From Acanthochlamys bracteata (Eukaryota; Streptophyta; Magnoliopsida; Pandanales; Velloziaceae): a stretch of DNA of 64,000 nucleotides. The notes beneath the pieces are model-generated. The model did no database searches, was not told the DNA's origin, and worked only from the letters and a program-made list of their open reading frames with translations. Shown one piece after another: positions 22,791 through 34,316 of the stretch. A program made the translations under genes and the position numbers. The DNA is taken from NCBI GenBank assembly GCA_019914995.1, contig CM034142.1, positions 3,057,031 through 3,121,030 of the forward strand, given 5' to 3'. Within the stretch, counting starts at the first letter, position 1. Every line of letters starts with the position of its first letter.

Positions 22791-24320
22791 TGTTAAGTTT
22801 CCTGTAAGATTAACTCAAGAGGGAGGGGTGAATTGAGTTAGTCAATAAAAATTTTCGTTAAGTTTAGTTATCTTCATCGGCGTGAAGCTTACACCGTACC
22901 GTGTCAATCTTTGTAACTCTGCAGACAGAGAAAGTTAGAGTGTTTACTGATATAAGTGACATGAGTAGTGCTCAGGGTATTTAACGTGGTTGACAAAACC
23001 CTTTTGCCTACATCCACGGTCGCTCTATCACCAGAGCCAAAGCTTCACTAAACCTTTAACAAGCTACAAATACACCGAAACCAAAGTGCTTCACCAAGCA
23101 CACTTACTCTACCGGGTTTCTTCGCCAAGACAACCCTTAACAGTCTACTGGACACGCCTGTCCCCCTGGTTGATTTGCTAGCTCTATTACAAGGTCTAAG
23201 AGCTTACACCAAGCTTTACCTGAGCTTCCTTTACCGGTGCCTGCAGCACCACCTTTACAATGTTAGTAAGAGGTTACAAAAAAATAAACCAAGATTGAGC
23301 ACAGGATTTATCTCATGAGTGTTAAGTGTTCATGATGTGATTCAGATGAGATGATCGGAGAGGTTGCTGAGAGAGATTTCTTCAGTATGATTGGCAGCAA
23401 GATTTGTTTGTGTGCAGTAGTCGAGTTCGTGACCAGCAGCAAGATATTTTTGTGTAGAGTGGTAGAGTTCCTATATATCTCTGTTTTTGCTTGGGTTCTC
23501 TCTACTTCTGTTTTCTTATGTTCTCTCTCTCTTTTCTTCGTTGCTGTGACTCCCTTCTTATAGAGTTTCTTTCCTGTGCAGAAATTGTTGAGGAACGTTG
23601 CTGTTGGCGCTCTCTTTCATAGGTGGTTCTTCACGTCAGAGAGGAGTCGGTTTTGTCCAGTGGTTAATCAACCGCTTCCAAGCTTCTTTCGGCTGTCTTT
23701 GTGCAAGGTCTTCGTTGCATTAAATGCGTTGTAGAAGTTTGAATTTGCTGCCAACGGTTGAAAGCTTAATTTAGCTAAACTTCTGTCTGAGACTCGGTAA
23801 GCTGATGAGTTGATATGGCTTGTCCATAATAAATGCAATGCAGAACTTGAACAAAGACTTTGACTTGTGTAATGTGCTTTCTTCTCTTGATTATTAAGCT
23901 TTCCTTTTCTGTGAAAAGCTCTTGTAGATCTTTTATTTGAAGTGCTTCAGTCCGTTGTGAGTGCAGGTGATTTTTGAAGCAAGGGAAATTTCGTTGCCGT
24001 TGAACACAAGGGTCTGTTTTGAAACAAAGAAGTCTTCTTATGCTTCAGTAGTCAAACAGTTGACTGTAATGTGGCTGTGGCATCCTCTGTCCCGCTCCAG
24101 TAGTCGAGTAGCTGACTGTGATGTGGCTGTGCATCCGCTGTCCCGAATGCTGGTAGCAGTAGTATAGCAGTTGGCTGTATGATGGCTGTTTTTATCTGCT
24201 GTAAATGAAATGATTTTTGTTTGTCTAATCCTGCAGAGCTTGTTTTCAGATTATTAGTCTTGTATAAATCATAGTTCTTAACTTTTTGTTATCATCAAAA
24301 TTATCCTTGTAATTCCAACA
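22791..24320 (-). repeat. 3' LTR of the copia element
   Basis: 1,530 bases. On the minus strand it begins TGTTGGAATTACAAGG and ends CTTAACA. It aligns along its full length with 30893-32440. The plus-strand frames at 22990-23181, 23351-23563 and 23961-24167 are LTR sequence; the one at 23351 has a counterpart in the other LTR simply because the LTRs are copies. Confidence 0.9.
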
Positions 24321-24718
24321 ATCTCCCTCTTTTTGATGATGACAAACAAATTAAGAATTATTGATTTATGTTTTTGTAAACCATCAATTTGATTTGGAAA
24401 TTTGTCATACCTTTTCATGACTCCCCCTCAATTGGTGCATCTATTTTACTTACCTGTTCATTGCTCATGGCTCCCCCTTAATAATAATTCTTCTTTCTCC
24501 TCTTTTTGTCATCTCAAAAAGCTTATATAAAATATAACATAGCTAAAATTTGACAGGTTAGGCAGAAGACATAACCAGACAGTCATAATGAAAAGTTCAA
24601 CCATTCATTTAAGCACAGCTAGTGACAAGTAAATAAACAAGCAAACATCCAGTTACAGAAAACAATCATTTAACCAAACTAAAACAGTAATGAAACTAAG
24701 CCTAAGCTAAGTTTTCAA
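24321..24718 (-). other. Purine tract and 3' untranslated region of the copia element
   Basis: Next to the 3' LTR, the minus strand reads AAAAAGAGGGAGATT followed by TGTTGG, the usual copia polypurine tract from which plus-strand DNA synthesis is primed. The rest is AT-rich and without a reading frame. Confidence 0.75.
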
Positions 24719-26250
24719 CTAGTTATTTCTACGCCTAGATGATGTTCTACAGCCAGGAGGTCTAAGACGTTGATGTTTTGGTTTAGCTGCAGAGGACGGA
24801 GGAAGTATTTCTACATCCTCATCAACAAAGGCTTGGGAGCTGGAGACTGGTTTGTGAGCTTTTGCGTTTTTGGCTCTTGCGCTTAGGGGGAAGGTTAGGA
24901 ACGGTTGAGGGAGTTGATGATGGGTCAGAGATAGGGGGTTCAGTGATAAGGGGTTCATAAGACATTTGAGCTTCAGGTTGGGTTTCAGCTGGAGGTTCTT
25001 GGGACATTGGTTCTTCCTGTAGAGGGGCTTCATAGATGGTGATTGATAATGGCTCAGTTCCTGCATCAGGTTCTTCAGTAGCTCCTTCAGTTGGGCACTC
25101 TGTAGGTGATTCCATGTGCACTAGTTGCTCGGTTGCCTTATCCGGAGTTGCAGAATGGTCCTTGCTCCCCATATCATGGTAATCTGCATTCATTTGTCCA
25201 TCCTCCTGCCCATCTTCCTATGCATTTTCCTCTGTATCCTTCTGTCCATGCACTTGTGCGTTTTCCTGAGTGTCCTTCTGTCCAGTCTCGAATTCTTCTC
25301 TGGCTGACTTTGCCTTAGGGAGCTCTGGTCGACAAATAGCGTCCTTAAGTTCTTCAAAGGTTGTGGTCAGCTTCTGAATTTCCTTAGTCTGCTCCAGGAT
25401 GGCATTGAGAATGTTTGCTAGGCACTCAGTTAGTGGAGCTAATGTGGTACTTGTGGAGTCATTGTCAGCTGGAGGGTGCTTGGACGTTAGCCTTTCCTCT
25501 GCCTCAGTGATTCCTCTTAAGAACTTTGCATCCATCTTGATCATCTTCTTCACTTGCAGGGTTCCCATAGGCACAGCCTCAAGTCAGCATATCCTACATA
25601 TAACATGAGGGTATGGGAAGTGCTTACTGCCGGACTTGCAGACTCTAGTCATATGGTGCAACATCACCTTATAGAGGTTTATGGGCAATTTCTTCATCAG
25701 CCTCCGTAGCAAGAATGCGTTGTAGTTGGTGATAATGTTGAGGCTTCCTGACCGAGGAACTATTACTTTGGAGATGACATGGCAATGAGCTCTCGGCAAC
25801 AGAGGTAAGTGGGCGGCCGACTCATATTGGAGCTTTGTCACAACCTCTGTTTCCAGTGCGTGCTTGAGGTAATTCAGTTTGGAGTCATTGGCAGGCGGCA
25901 TCTCCTCCCGGTAGGGTATGTCGAGCATTAGTGACATTGATCGTGCCTCTAAGCTGATTTCAATTCCGTTCACCATAGTCTGAACAAAGAGTTCCCGGTC
26001 GGATGAAGATTGGCGTAGAACATTCTGACACAGTCCTCTGAAAATTCTCCCGGCCACTCGTTGAATGCTGTCCAACTTTGTGCCTCAAAATGTTTATCCA
26101 CCTCAAGCCCGAAGTAGTTGAAGTCGTCGAAGTTTATGCTTGCTGGCGTCAGAATTGGGATTGCTAGCTGCCGATTGTATCTTTCGAATTCCTCTTTGCA
26201 GGTGAATCTCTCGTCGTGGTCGTGGACAGTTCTGGAGCGTCTTGCCTGAG
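24719..26250 (-). pseudogene. Extra reading frame downstream of copia pol, Transposase_32-like
   Basis: About 510 residues in four pieces. The first (about 26240-25584) contains KEEFERYNRQLAIPI, then FSEDCVRMFYANL, IEISLEARSMSLMLDIP and FLLRRLMKKLPINLY. This pattern fits the 'putative plant transposon protein' family (Transposase_32) found in several plant retroelements. Next (25574-25218) is a helical segment (EQTKEIQKLTTTFEELKD) followed by imperfect QKDTQENA repeats. 25193-24822 is acidic and Pro/Glu/Thr-rich. The last piece ends in a basic tail (PPGCRTSSRRRNN). It is joined in frame to a truncated RNase H. Frame changes occur near 25580, 25210 and 24830. Function is unknown; it occupies the position of env-like frames in SIRE elements but shows no obvious membrane segment. 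Confidence 0.6.
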
Positions 26251-28822
26251 ATTTCTGAAATCTAGCACATAGGCATACACTGAATTGAATATCCGGCCTA
26301 CTGGCAGTAAGATAAAGGAGTGATCCAATCATACCTCTATATAATTTCTGATCAATCGCTTTACCTGTCTCATCTCGGTTCAGTTTGCAGGAGGTAGACA
26401 TTGGAGTGCTTATCTCCTTGCTTCCTTCCATGCTGAACTTTTTGATCAACTCTTTAATTTACTTGCTTTGACTTATGAAGATGCCATTTTTCAGTTGTTT
26501 AATTTGTAGACCAAGGAAATAATTTAGTTCACCCATCAGGCTTATTTCAAACTCCTCTTTTATCAAGCCAGAAAATTTTCTGCACAGTCTTTCATTAGTA
26601 GCACCAAATATTATATCATCTACATAGACTTGCACAATCAACATGTCATTATCCTCGTGCAAGGTAAATAAGGTTAGGTCAATCTTACCTCGACTGAAGC
26701 CTTTTTCAATCAGAAATGTACTTAACCTTTCATACCAAGCTCTGGGAGCTTGTTTCAAACCATAAAGAGCTTTGTTCAATTTGTAAACATGATTTGGAAA
26801 GTTTGTGTTTTCAATCCTGGGAGGTTGTTCAACATAGACTTCTTCTTTCAGAAAACCATTCAGAAATGCACTCTTAACATCCATTTGAAAAAGTTTGAAA
26901 TCTTTGTGACATGCAAAAGCAAGTAGTATTCTAATGGCTTCAAGACGTGCAATAGGAGCATAAGTTTCATCAAAATCTATTCCTTCTTTCTGATTATATC
27001 CTTTAGCTACTAGTCTAGCTTTGTTTCTAGTTATGATGCCATTTTTATCTAATTTATTTCTAAACACCCATTTAGTTCCTATGATGGATTTGTTTGGAGG
27101 TTTTCTAATATGGTGTCATACATTATTTCTTTCAAACTGATTTAATTCTTCTTGCATGGCAGTGATCCATGAACTATCTGTTAATGCATCATCTATGCAC
27201 TTTGGTTCTAGATTTGATACAAATGTAGAGTGCTCCATGAAGTTATTTTTAAAATGGGATCTAGTTCTTGTACCTTCATTTACCTCACCTAGTATGTTTT
27301 TTTGTGGATGACTGGATCTGTACTTGAAGGGTCTGCTGATCTGTTCGTGAGTTTCTGTCTGATCAGGTAGAATTCCAGGAGTCTGTCATTCCTCTTTTAT
27401 TTCAGCTGGTTGTTCGTCAGCTGTTTGGGTCTCTGTAATTTGTTATGTTTCTGTCGATGGGAACAACTCTTCTTCTTCTTCTGATCCTGCATCTAGTTCT
27501 GAATTTCTTCTCGTCCCATTGTTAGACTCATTAAATAATACATGCATAGATTCTTCAACAATCATGGTTCGTTTATTAAAGATTGTATATGCTTTTGATG
27601 TTGAGGAGTAACCGAGAAAAATACCTTCGTCACTTTTTGCATCAAACTTTCCAAGATTATCTTTCCCATTGTTGAGGATAAAACATTTGGATCCAAAGGT
27701 TCTTAAGTAACCGATATTTGGGGTTCTTCCCTTTAGAAGCTCATATGGAGTCTTTTTAAGAATGGGGCGAATGAATGCACGGTTAATGATATGACATGCA
27801 GTATTAACAGCTTCAGCCTAAAAATATTTTGGTAGGTTCTGTTCTATGAGCATGGTTCGAGCCATTTCTACTAGCAGTCTATTTTTCCTTTCCACTACAC
27901 TATTTTGTTGGGGAGTTCTTGGAGTAGAGAAGTTGTGTGTCAGCTCATTCGATTCACAAAATTCATTAAAATAAAAATTTTGAAACTCCTTGTCATGATC
28001 ACTTCTAATAGCACAGATATTTAGGTTTAGTTCTTTTTGAATCTTTTTGAAAAAGCATATAAATATTTTCAGGGCATCATTTTTGTATGGTAAGAAGTAA
28101 ACCCAACAGAAACGAGAATAATCATCTACTATTACTAAACAGTAATACTTACCTCCCAAGCTTGCTGTTCTTGATGGTCCAAACAAATCCATGTGTAGTA
28201 GTTGTAATGGTTGCTTGGTTGTTATCACTTGCTTGTGCTTGAATGATGACTTCACTTGTTTTCCTTTGGCACATGCATCACATAATTCATCCAAGCTATA
28301 GTTGGCTTCATGCAGTCCCTTTACTAGTTTTAATTTGGACAATTTTGATAGTATCTTGATGTTGCAGTGTCCCAAACGTCTATGCCAGAGCCAGCTGCTT
28401 TCCTGCTGACTTGCTACTAAACACATTTTGTTGTTAGGAATATCATCAATATAGAGTACATAAACATTACCTTCCGTTTTGTATTTCTTCTCCGATGAGA
28501 GATTAATAATTGAGCAGTAATGATTATCAAAATTGACTTTAAATCCGTTATCACATAATTGGCTTATGCTTATTAGGTTATGTTTTAGTCTTTTAACATG
28601 AAGAATATTTTCTATGCATAGGGAAGAGGGATTACCTATTTTTCCTACGCCTATTACTTTGCACTTACTGTTGTCTCCAAGGATTACATTTTCCCCGAAT
28701 TGTTTTTGTAGACTGCTGAAACATTTTTCCTTTCCTATCATATGTCTTGAGCAACCGCTGTCCAAGTACCATTTGCTATATTTCAGTCGGATTAGCTCCT
28801 CTCCTCCCTGCAAAAGAAGTCT
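26240..28822 (-). pseudogene. Copia pol: protease, integrase, reverse transcriptase, truncated RNase H
   Basis: The protease motif WYLDSGCSRHM lies near 28770. The GAG-pre-integrase segment HRRLGHCNIKILSKL precedes the CDACAKGK cysteines. The integrase core has Asp in LLHMDLFGP, Asp in IRSDHDKEF and Glu in QNSVVERKNR. A stop at about 27818 interrupts the integrase C-terminal part, which continues readable (YLRTFGSKCFI, GIFLGYS) to about 27540. A low-complexity linker and further stops follow. Reverse transcriptase (27130-26459) has [23 protein letters not shown] and the catalytic [13 protein letters not shown]. RNase H starts at 26449 (SLLYLTASRPDIQFSV) but breaks off after CARFQ near 26255 and passes into the extra frame. 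The end of RNase H is missing, so cDNA synthesis could not be completed. Confidence 0.88.
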
Positions 28823-30830
28823 TTAGTGCTTAGGTACCCAAATTTCTTTGGGTCCTAAAGAGTTAGTGCTGTTATATATTCCTTTTGGAACCCATATTAT
28901 TTTTATTTTATTGGTGTTCTTTTTATACCAGCAAGAATTAACATTATGCCCTTTTCTGCCACAATGAAAACATTTAACAAAAGGTATTGTGGAGTAAGAC
29001 CTATTTGTTGTATATGCTTTAGAAATTAAATTTTTGTTTTGCATCCTTGCTGTTACCATACCTGAGTGGCTTATGGAGGGCTGATCATACCTTGAGACTT
29101 GTTTACCAGTTGCTATAGATGCTGGAATGAATCCTATTCCTTCCTTTCTGTATGGGCTGCGTTGAGCTCCCAGTATTACATCTAGTCTAACCTTTCCATT
29201 TACAAATCTTGCCAGTGATGCTTCTAGATCGAGGTTCTTACTCTGCAGAGTTTTGTTTTCTTGAAGCAGTCTTTGATTTTCTTCCATCAGCTTAGTTTCT
29301 TTTACGTGCATATCTGTATAATCAGTAATGAATGCTTTGAGATCTGGAATGGTGGGATATGAGAGTCTATCCACCTCTCGACTCAGTGCCTCATTAAACT
29401 CCTCAAGTTCAGCAATTTTCTTTATCATGTCTATGCTTGAGCTTTCTGTACATCTTGTCAATTCTCCAGTCTTATATTCATTTAGTTTGACATGAAACTT
29501 TTCGTTCATTTGAATCAAACGTTTATTTTCAATATGCAGTGCACATAGTTTAGAGTTTATATGGTCATAATCTGCATACAGTGTCTTTTATAGCATCAGT
29601 TTTGTCTTCTAAGGCATTTTTTAAAACAAGTATTTTCTTTTTTCAGACATTCGTTTTCATCCTTAAATTTATGCATGCATACTTTCATAGTTTTGCAGTC
29701 AGTTTTGGTATGTAGGTATTTCGCATACGGTTCATCAAAAATATCTTGTACTTGTTCATTAGAGTCATCATAGTCAGTAGAATTTACCTCATTGTCATCT
29801 TCATGATCTGCCATCAGACATAAGTTGCTTTCTCCATTTTTTTTTGTCTTAGTCTGACTGTCTTCTGATGAACTTTCATCTTCATCACTCCAGGATGCCA
29901 TAGCTCGTTTTTTTCTTGTGTCTTTGTATTTCGATCTCTTGAGCAGTGGACATTCGTTCTTGAAGTGTCCTGGTTTGTTGCAGTTGAAGCAGTTCGTGTC
30001 TTGTCTTTCTTCTCCTCTATTGTTTCTTCCAGTACCCCTCCTTCTTCTAAACTTGTTTCTTCTGAGAAAACTTTTAAATTTACGGGTTAAGAGTGCAACG
30101 TCTTCGTCTGAGGAAGAATCACTTACCTGCTGATCGTTGATCTTTAATGCAATCCCTTTAGGACGTTCGTCAGTTTTCTTCAGTGATAGTTCCTTGGCCA
30201 TTAGCTTGCCAATTAATTCATCCAGTGACATTTGAGGAAAGGTTGGATTTTCTTCTATGGCATCTATCTTTGATCCAAAGGTTGGCAGCACAGCTCTCAA
30301 TATTTTCTACTTCAGTTCTTCGGGTTTGAAAACTTTTCCTAGATTCTTCAGAGAATTTGTGATGTTAGTAAATCTAATAAACATCTGAGTAATGGACTCA
30401 CCTCGGTTTATCCTGAAGTTTTTATACTCATGCATTAGCAGGTTCACTTTGGTTTCCTTGACTTGAGTGGTTCCTTCATGCGTTACCTCCAACTAATCCA
30501 TATTTCTTTGGCAGTGTTGCAAGCACTGATTCGATTGAACTCATTAGAATCCAACGCACAATACAGAAGGTTCATGGCTCTGTCATTCATTGATATGAGC
30601 TTGTTATCTTCATCATTGTATTCACGTTCAGCCTTGGGGATACGTATTCCATCTGGGCCAGTTTTGGTTGGAACGATTGGTCCGTCCCGTATGATCTTCC
30701 ATAGTGTGAAGTCTTGTGCCCGAATGAAGATTATCATTTTGGTTTTTCAGTAGTCATAGTTTGTTCCATCAAAGAGTGGTGGTCTGTTGGAGGATCTATC
30801 TTCAAAAGCTATAGGAACAAGGTTAGTCAT
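28823..30830 (-). pseudogene. Copia gag with two zinc knuckles
   Basis: Gag forms the particle in which reverse transcription occurs. ATG at 30830 (MTNLVPIAFEDRSSNRPPLF) is the best start, 60 bases after the primer site. A TGG-to-TGA change stops the frame near 30750. The body reads FTLWKIIRDGPIVP, the UBN2-type AKEIWISW, and ESITQMFIRFTNITNSLKNL. Two CCHC knuckles are present: CFNCNKPGHFKNEC near 29990 and CFHCGRKGHNVNSC near 28950. A coiled-coil segment lies between them (29520-29200, e.g. ELEEFNEALSREVDRL). Stops at about 30305 and 29595 split the frame. The great length and the second knuckle behind a coiled coil are features of SIRE-like gag. Confidence 0.82.
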
Positions 30831-30878
30831 AAGGATCTTTTACCTCAAGGTTATTAGACCTTTGACTTTAAGAGGCCT

Positions 30879-30890
30879 GCTCTAATACTA
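30879..30890 (-). other. Copia primer-binding site (tRNA-Met)
   Basis: The minus strand reads TAGTATTAGAGC, which differs at two positions from TGGTATCAGAGC, the complement of the 3' end of initiator tRNA-Met. It lies two bases inside the 5' LTR, where minus-strand DNA synthesis is primed. Confidence 0.75.
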
Positions 30891-30892
30891 AT

Positions 30893-32440
30893 TGTTAACT
30901 TTTCCTGTAAGATTAACTCAACAGGGAGGGGTGAATTGAGTTAGTCAATAAAAATTTTCGTCAAGTTTAGTTATCCTACTGGCAGCAAGCTTACAGCCGG
31001 CTGTGTCAATGTTGTAACCTGCAGACAGAGAGAGTTAGAGTGTTTACTGACATAAGTGACAAGAGTAGTGCTCAGGGTATTTAACGTGGTTCGACAAAAC
31101 CCTTTTGCCTACATCCACGGTCGCTCTATCTCTAGAGCCAAAGCTTCATTAAACCTTTAATAAGCTATAAATACACCTATAGCAAAGTGCTTCCCCAAGC
31201 ACACTTACTCTACCGGGTTTCTTCGCCAAGACAACCCCTAACAGCCTACTGGACACGCCTGTTCCCCTGGCTGATTTGCTAGCTCTATTACAAGGTTTAA
31301 GAGCTTACACCAAGCTTTACCTGAGCTTCCTTTACCGGTGCCTGCAGCACCACCTTTACAATGTCAGTAAGAGGTTACAAAAAAATAAACCAAGATTGAG
31401 CACAGGATCTATCTCATGAGTGTTAAGTGTTCATGATGTGATTCAGATGAGATGATCGGAGAGGTTGCTGAGAGAGATTTCTTCAGTATGATTGGCAGCA
31501 AGATTTGTTTGTATGCAGTAGTCGAGTTCGTGACCAGTAGCAAGATATTTGTGTGTAGAGTGGTAGAGTTCCTATATATCTCTGTTTTTGTTTGGGTTCT
31601 CTCTATTTCTGTTTTCTTATGTTCTCTCTCTCTTTTCTTGGTTGCTGTGACTCCCTTCTTATAGAGTTTCTTCCCTGTGCAGGAACTGTTGAGGAACGTT
31701 ACTGTTGGCGCTCTCTTTCATAGGTGGTTCTTCACGTTAGAGAGGAGTCGGTTTTGTCCAGTGGTTAATCAACCGCTTCCAAGCTTCTTTTGGCTGTCTT
31801 TGTGCAAGGTCTTCGTTGCATTAAATGCGTTGTAGAAGTTTGAATTTGCTGCCAACGGTTGAAAGCTTAATTTAGCTAAACTTCTGTCTAAGACTCGGTG
31901 AGCTGATGAGTTGATATGGCTTGTCCATAATAAATGCAATGCAGGACTTGAACAAAGACTTTGACTTGTGTAATGTGCTTTCTTCTCTTCATTATTGAGC
32001 TTTCCTTTTCTGTGAAAAGCTCTTGTATATCTTCTGTTTGAAGTGCTTCAGTCCGTTGTGAGTGTAGGTGATTTTTGAAGTAAGGGAAATTTCGTTGCCG
32101 TTGAACACAAGGGTCTGTTTCGAACAGAGAAGTCTTCTTATGCTTCAGTAGTCAAACAGTTGACTGTAATGTGGCTGTGGCATCCTCTGTCCCGTATGCT
32201 GTCCTCTGTCCCGCTTCAGTAGTCGAGCAGCTGACTATGATGTGGCTGTGGCATCCCCTGTCCCGAATGCTGTTAGCAGTAGTATAGCAGTTAGCTGTAT
32301 GATGACTGTTTTTATTTGCTGTAAATGAAATGATATTTGTTTGTCTAATCCTGCAGAGCTTGTTTTCAGATTATTAGTCTTGTATAAATCATAGTTCTTA
32401 ATTCTTTGTTATCATCAAAATTATCCTTGTAATTCCAACA
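30893..32440 (-). repeat. 5' LTR of the copia element
   Basis: 1,548 bases, aligned to 22791-24320 along its whole length with scattered substitutions. The length difference is explained mainly by a short tandem duplication of a TCCTCTGTCCCG block at about 32181-32215. The plus-strand frame at 31452-31664 is the counterpart of 23351-23563 and is not a gene. Confidence 0.9.
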
Positions 32441-33826
32441 TATTAATTGAACGTAGGTTAGAACCATAAAAGTTTGATTTCTACATGAAACGTTTATGGA
32501 ATAAGATATATAAAGAGCATCTACTCTTTTCCTTTTTTTACAGTGATTTTCTAATTTTCTAATAATCTTTTATCTCTCTCGACATCGTCTTCACAATAAT
32601 CATGTAGCAAGAAAATCGATCCCATCTAAACACAAAAAGCGTAAAATTAGTAGAGTGTATGTTCCAGACAAATATAAATATTTAAAAATCATTTTGAATT
32701 GTATATAAAAAGGTATAAAATAAGTACAAAGATATGCCAACTAAATTTAAATTTTTATCAAATAAATAAAAATAAATATAAGTAGGTTAGGGGCACAGAC
32801 AAATACGTAACAACTAAAAACATATCTGTATCGAACAAATACAAATAGGTACAAAACAAACATAAAAAAGTATCGGGCATACAAAAAATAATATAAAATA
32901 TAAATAAGTTAATGGCGAACGAACTTTAAAGAGAGAAATAATAAAATTAAAAGGCAATTCGTATTATTATGGATTGTACACATCTAAATAACAAATAAAG
33001 ATTCATTGCCACCAACTAAGCACAATTAAAATATAAATAAGTGTTAACTAAATATAAGTAGGTATCACGTATAGGCAACTACGTACTAATTACATATAAG
33101 CACGTACCAATAAATTCTATTTTCAACCATTTATTTACAAGTGCGTATAATAAAATTACAATCTATTATCGCTAGAGAAATGTTGTAATTATTCTAATGA
33201 ACGGAAGGATGCTTAGAATTCAATCATACTTATTAACTTTAAACTTTCGATCAACCTTAGTTTAAATGTTTAATTGATTAAAAATTATGAAATAAAAAAT
33301 TAGTAAGGTTTCAATATAGATCTGGTAATTATATATAGATTTGCACATATTAATGTGTTAAACAAAAGTAAGACGTTGGTAAACTATAATAGTAGTAGGT
33401 AAACATAACTAAAATTAAAATAGATATAAACTAATTAAAATGATACTAATTAAACGTAATTTAGAATGAGTTTAAAGCGAGATTGCAATTTGGAAAAGTT
33501 TACAAATAACAAATACTAAAACTATTTCTTATTTTGGTCTTATTTGTAGTGATTTTTTAATTTTGTCATAAATTTTGTCTCTCGTCACATCATCTTCACA
33601 ACAATAACATAACATATAAATTGATACCTACCAAATTGATAATGTCGAATTGCATACGAGAATGTACATATTAAATTTAAGAAAATACTAAGTGAATCCG
33701 AAATATAATGAAATAAACACTGTTAGACATAATTTTTTACCGGACGCACACAAATTTTTAGCAATCAAACACAAGTAGAGTTCGAGCAAACAAAAAGAGT
33801 TACCAACTAAAGACAAGATTATCGTG
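32441..33826. repeat. 2.09-kb tandem repeat, unit 4, third part
   Basis: The unit resumes with TATTAATTGAACGTAG. A deletion of about 70 bases lies near 33640. At about 33708-33720 the sequence reads GAAATAAACACTG across the Athila insertion point, so this unit is empty at that site, like unit 1. Confidence 0.85.
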
Positions 33827-34316
33827 CATACAAATATCGATATTAAGTGTAAGTAAATATGTTATAATTAAAGAATATAATTAAAGAATTGTGTACGAAT
33901 GGGCAACACCAAAAATTTACAGTCAATTGATATTAGTACTGATTGTACACAAATAAATAACAAATAAATATACATTGGTAAAAAGTGAAAACAACTAAAC
34001 TTTACATTAGTTCATAAGGAGAACTGAAAATAAATAACTAACAAGTGCATACAAATATGTACACTGTATATACAAATATATACAAATTATATACAAATAT
34101 GTACTACTAACATAATTGTGAACGTATTATATAAAAATAGTTATCACAAAGTTCAAAATCTCATTGGCACTAGAGAAAGACTGTTATATGTCCAACAAAT
34201 GAAATGGTAGTTAGAATTCTACCGTATTGCAAATACTTATAAAGCGTTCATTTTATTTTTGTTTATATTATAAAATCATAAAATCTAAAAAGATGATGAT
34301 TTAATTCTAAACTTGA
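33827..34316. repeat. 2.09-kb tandem repeat, unit 5, truncated
   Basis: The last 490 bases of the array, matching the start of the unit to TTCTAAACTTGA, where similarity ends abruptly. It is followed by unrelated sequence. Confidence 0.82.

Larger units (their letters stand above)
22791..32440 (-). mobile_element. Ty1/copia element, SIRE-like, full length but decayed
   Basis: A 9,650-base element in minus orientation. It has two LTRs (22791-24320 and 30893-32440), the target duplication TATTA (22786-22790 and 32441-32445), a tRNA-Met primer site and a purine tract. Gag (30830 to 28823) and pol in copia order (protease, integrase, reverse transcriptase, RNase H; 28822 to about 26240) follow, then an additional reading frame (to 24719). 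The order integrase before reverse transcriptase defines copia. The long LTRs, long gag and extra 3' frame suggest the SIRE/Maximus lineage; that placement is inferred. Stops and frameshifts occur in gag and pol. Confidence 0.9.

Noticed and set aside
22990-23563. Plus-strand frames of 60-70 residues in the copia LTR, one recurring at 31452-31664
   Set aside because: They recur only because the two LTRs are copies of each other; they lie antisense to the element's own genes and show no known domain.
136-34316. Regular repeats considered as a CRISPR-like array
   Set aside because: The unit is 2 kb with no spacers, and the surrounding elements are those of a plant nuclear genome.
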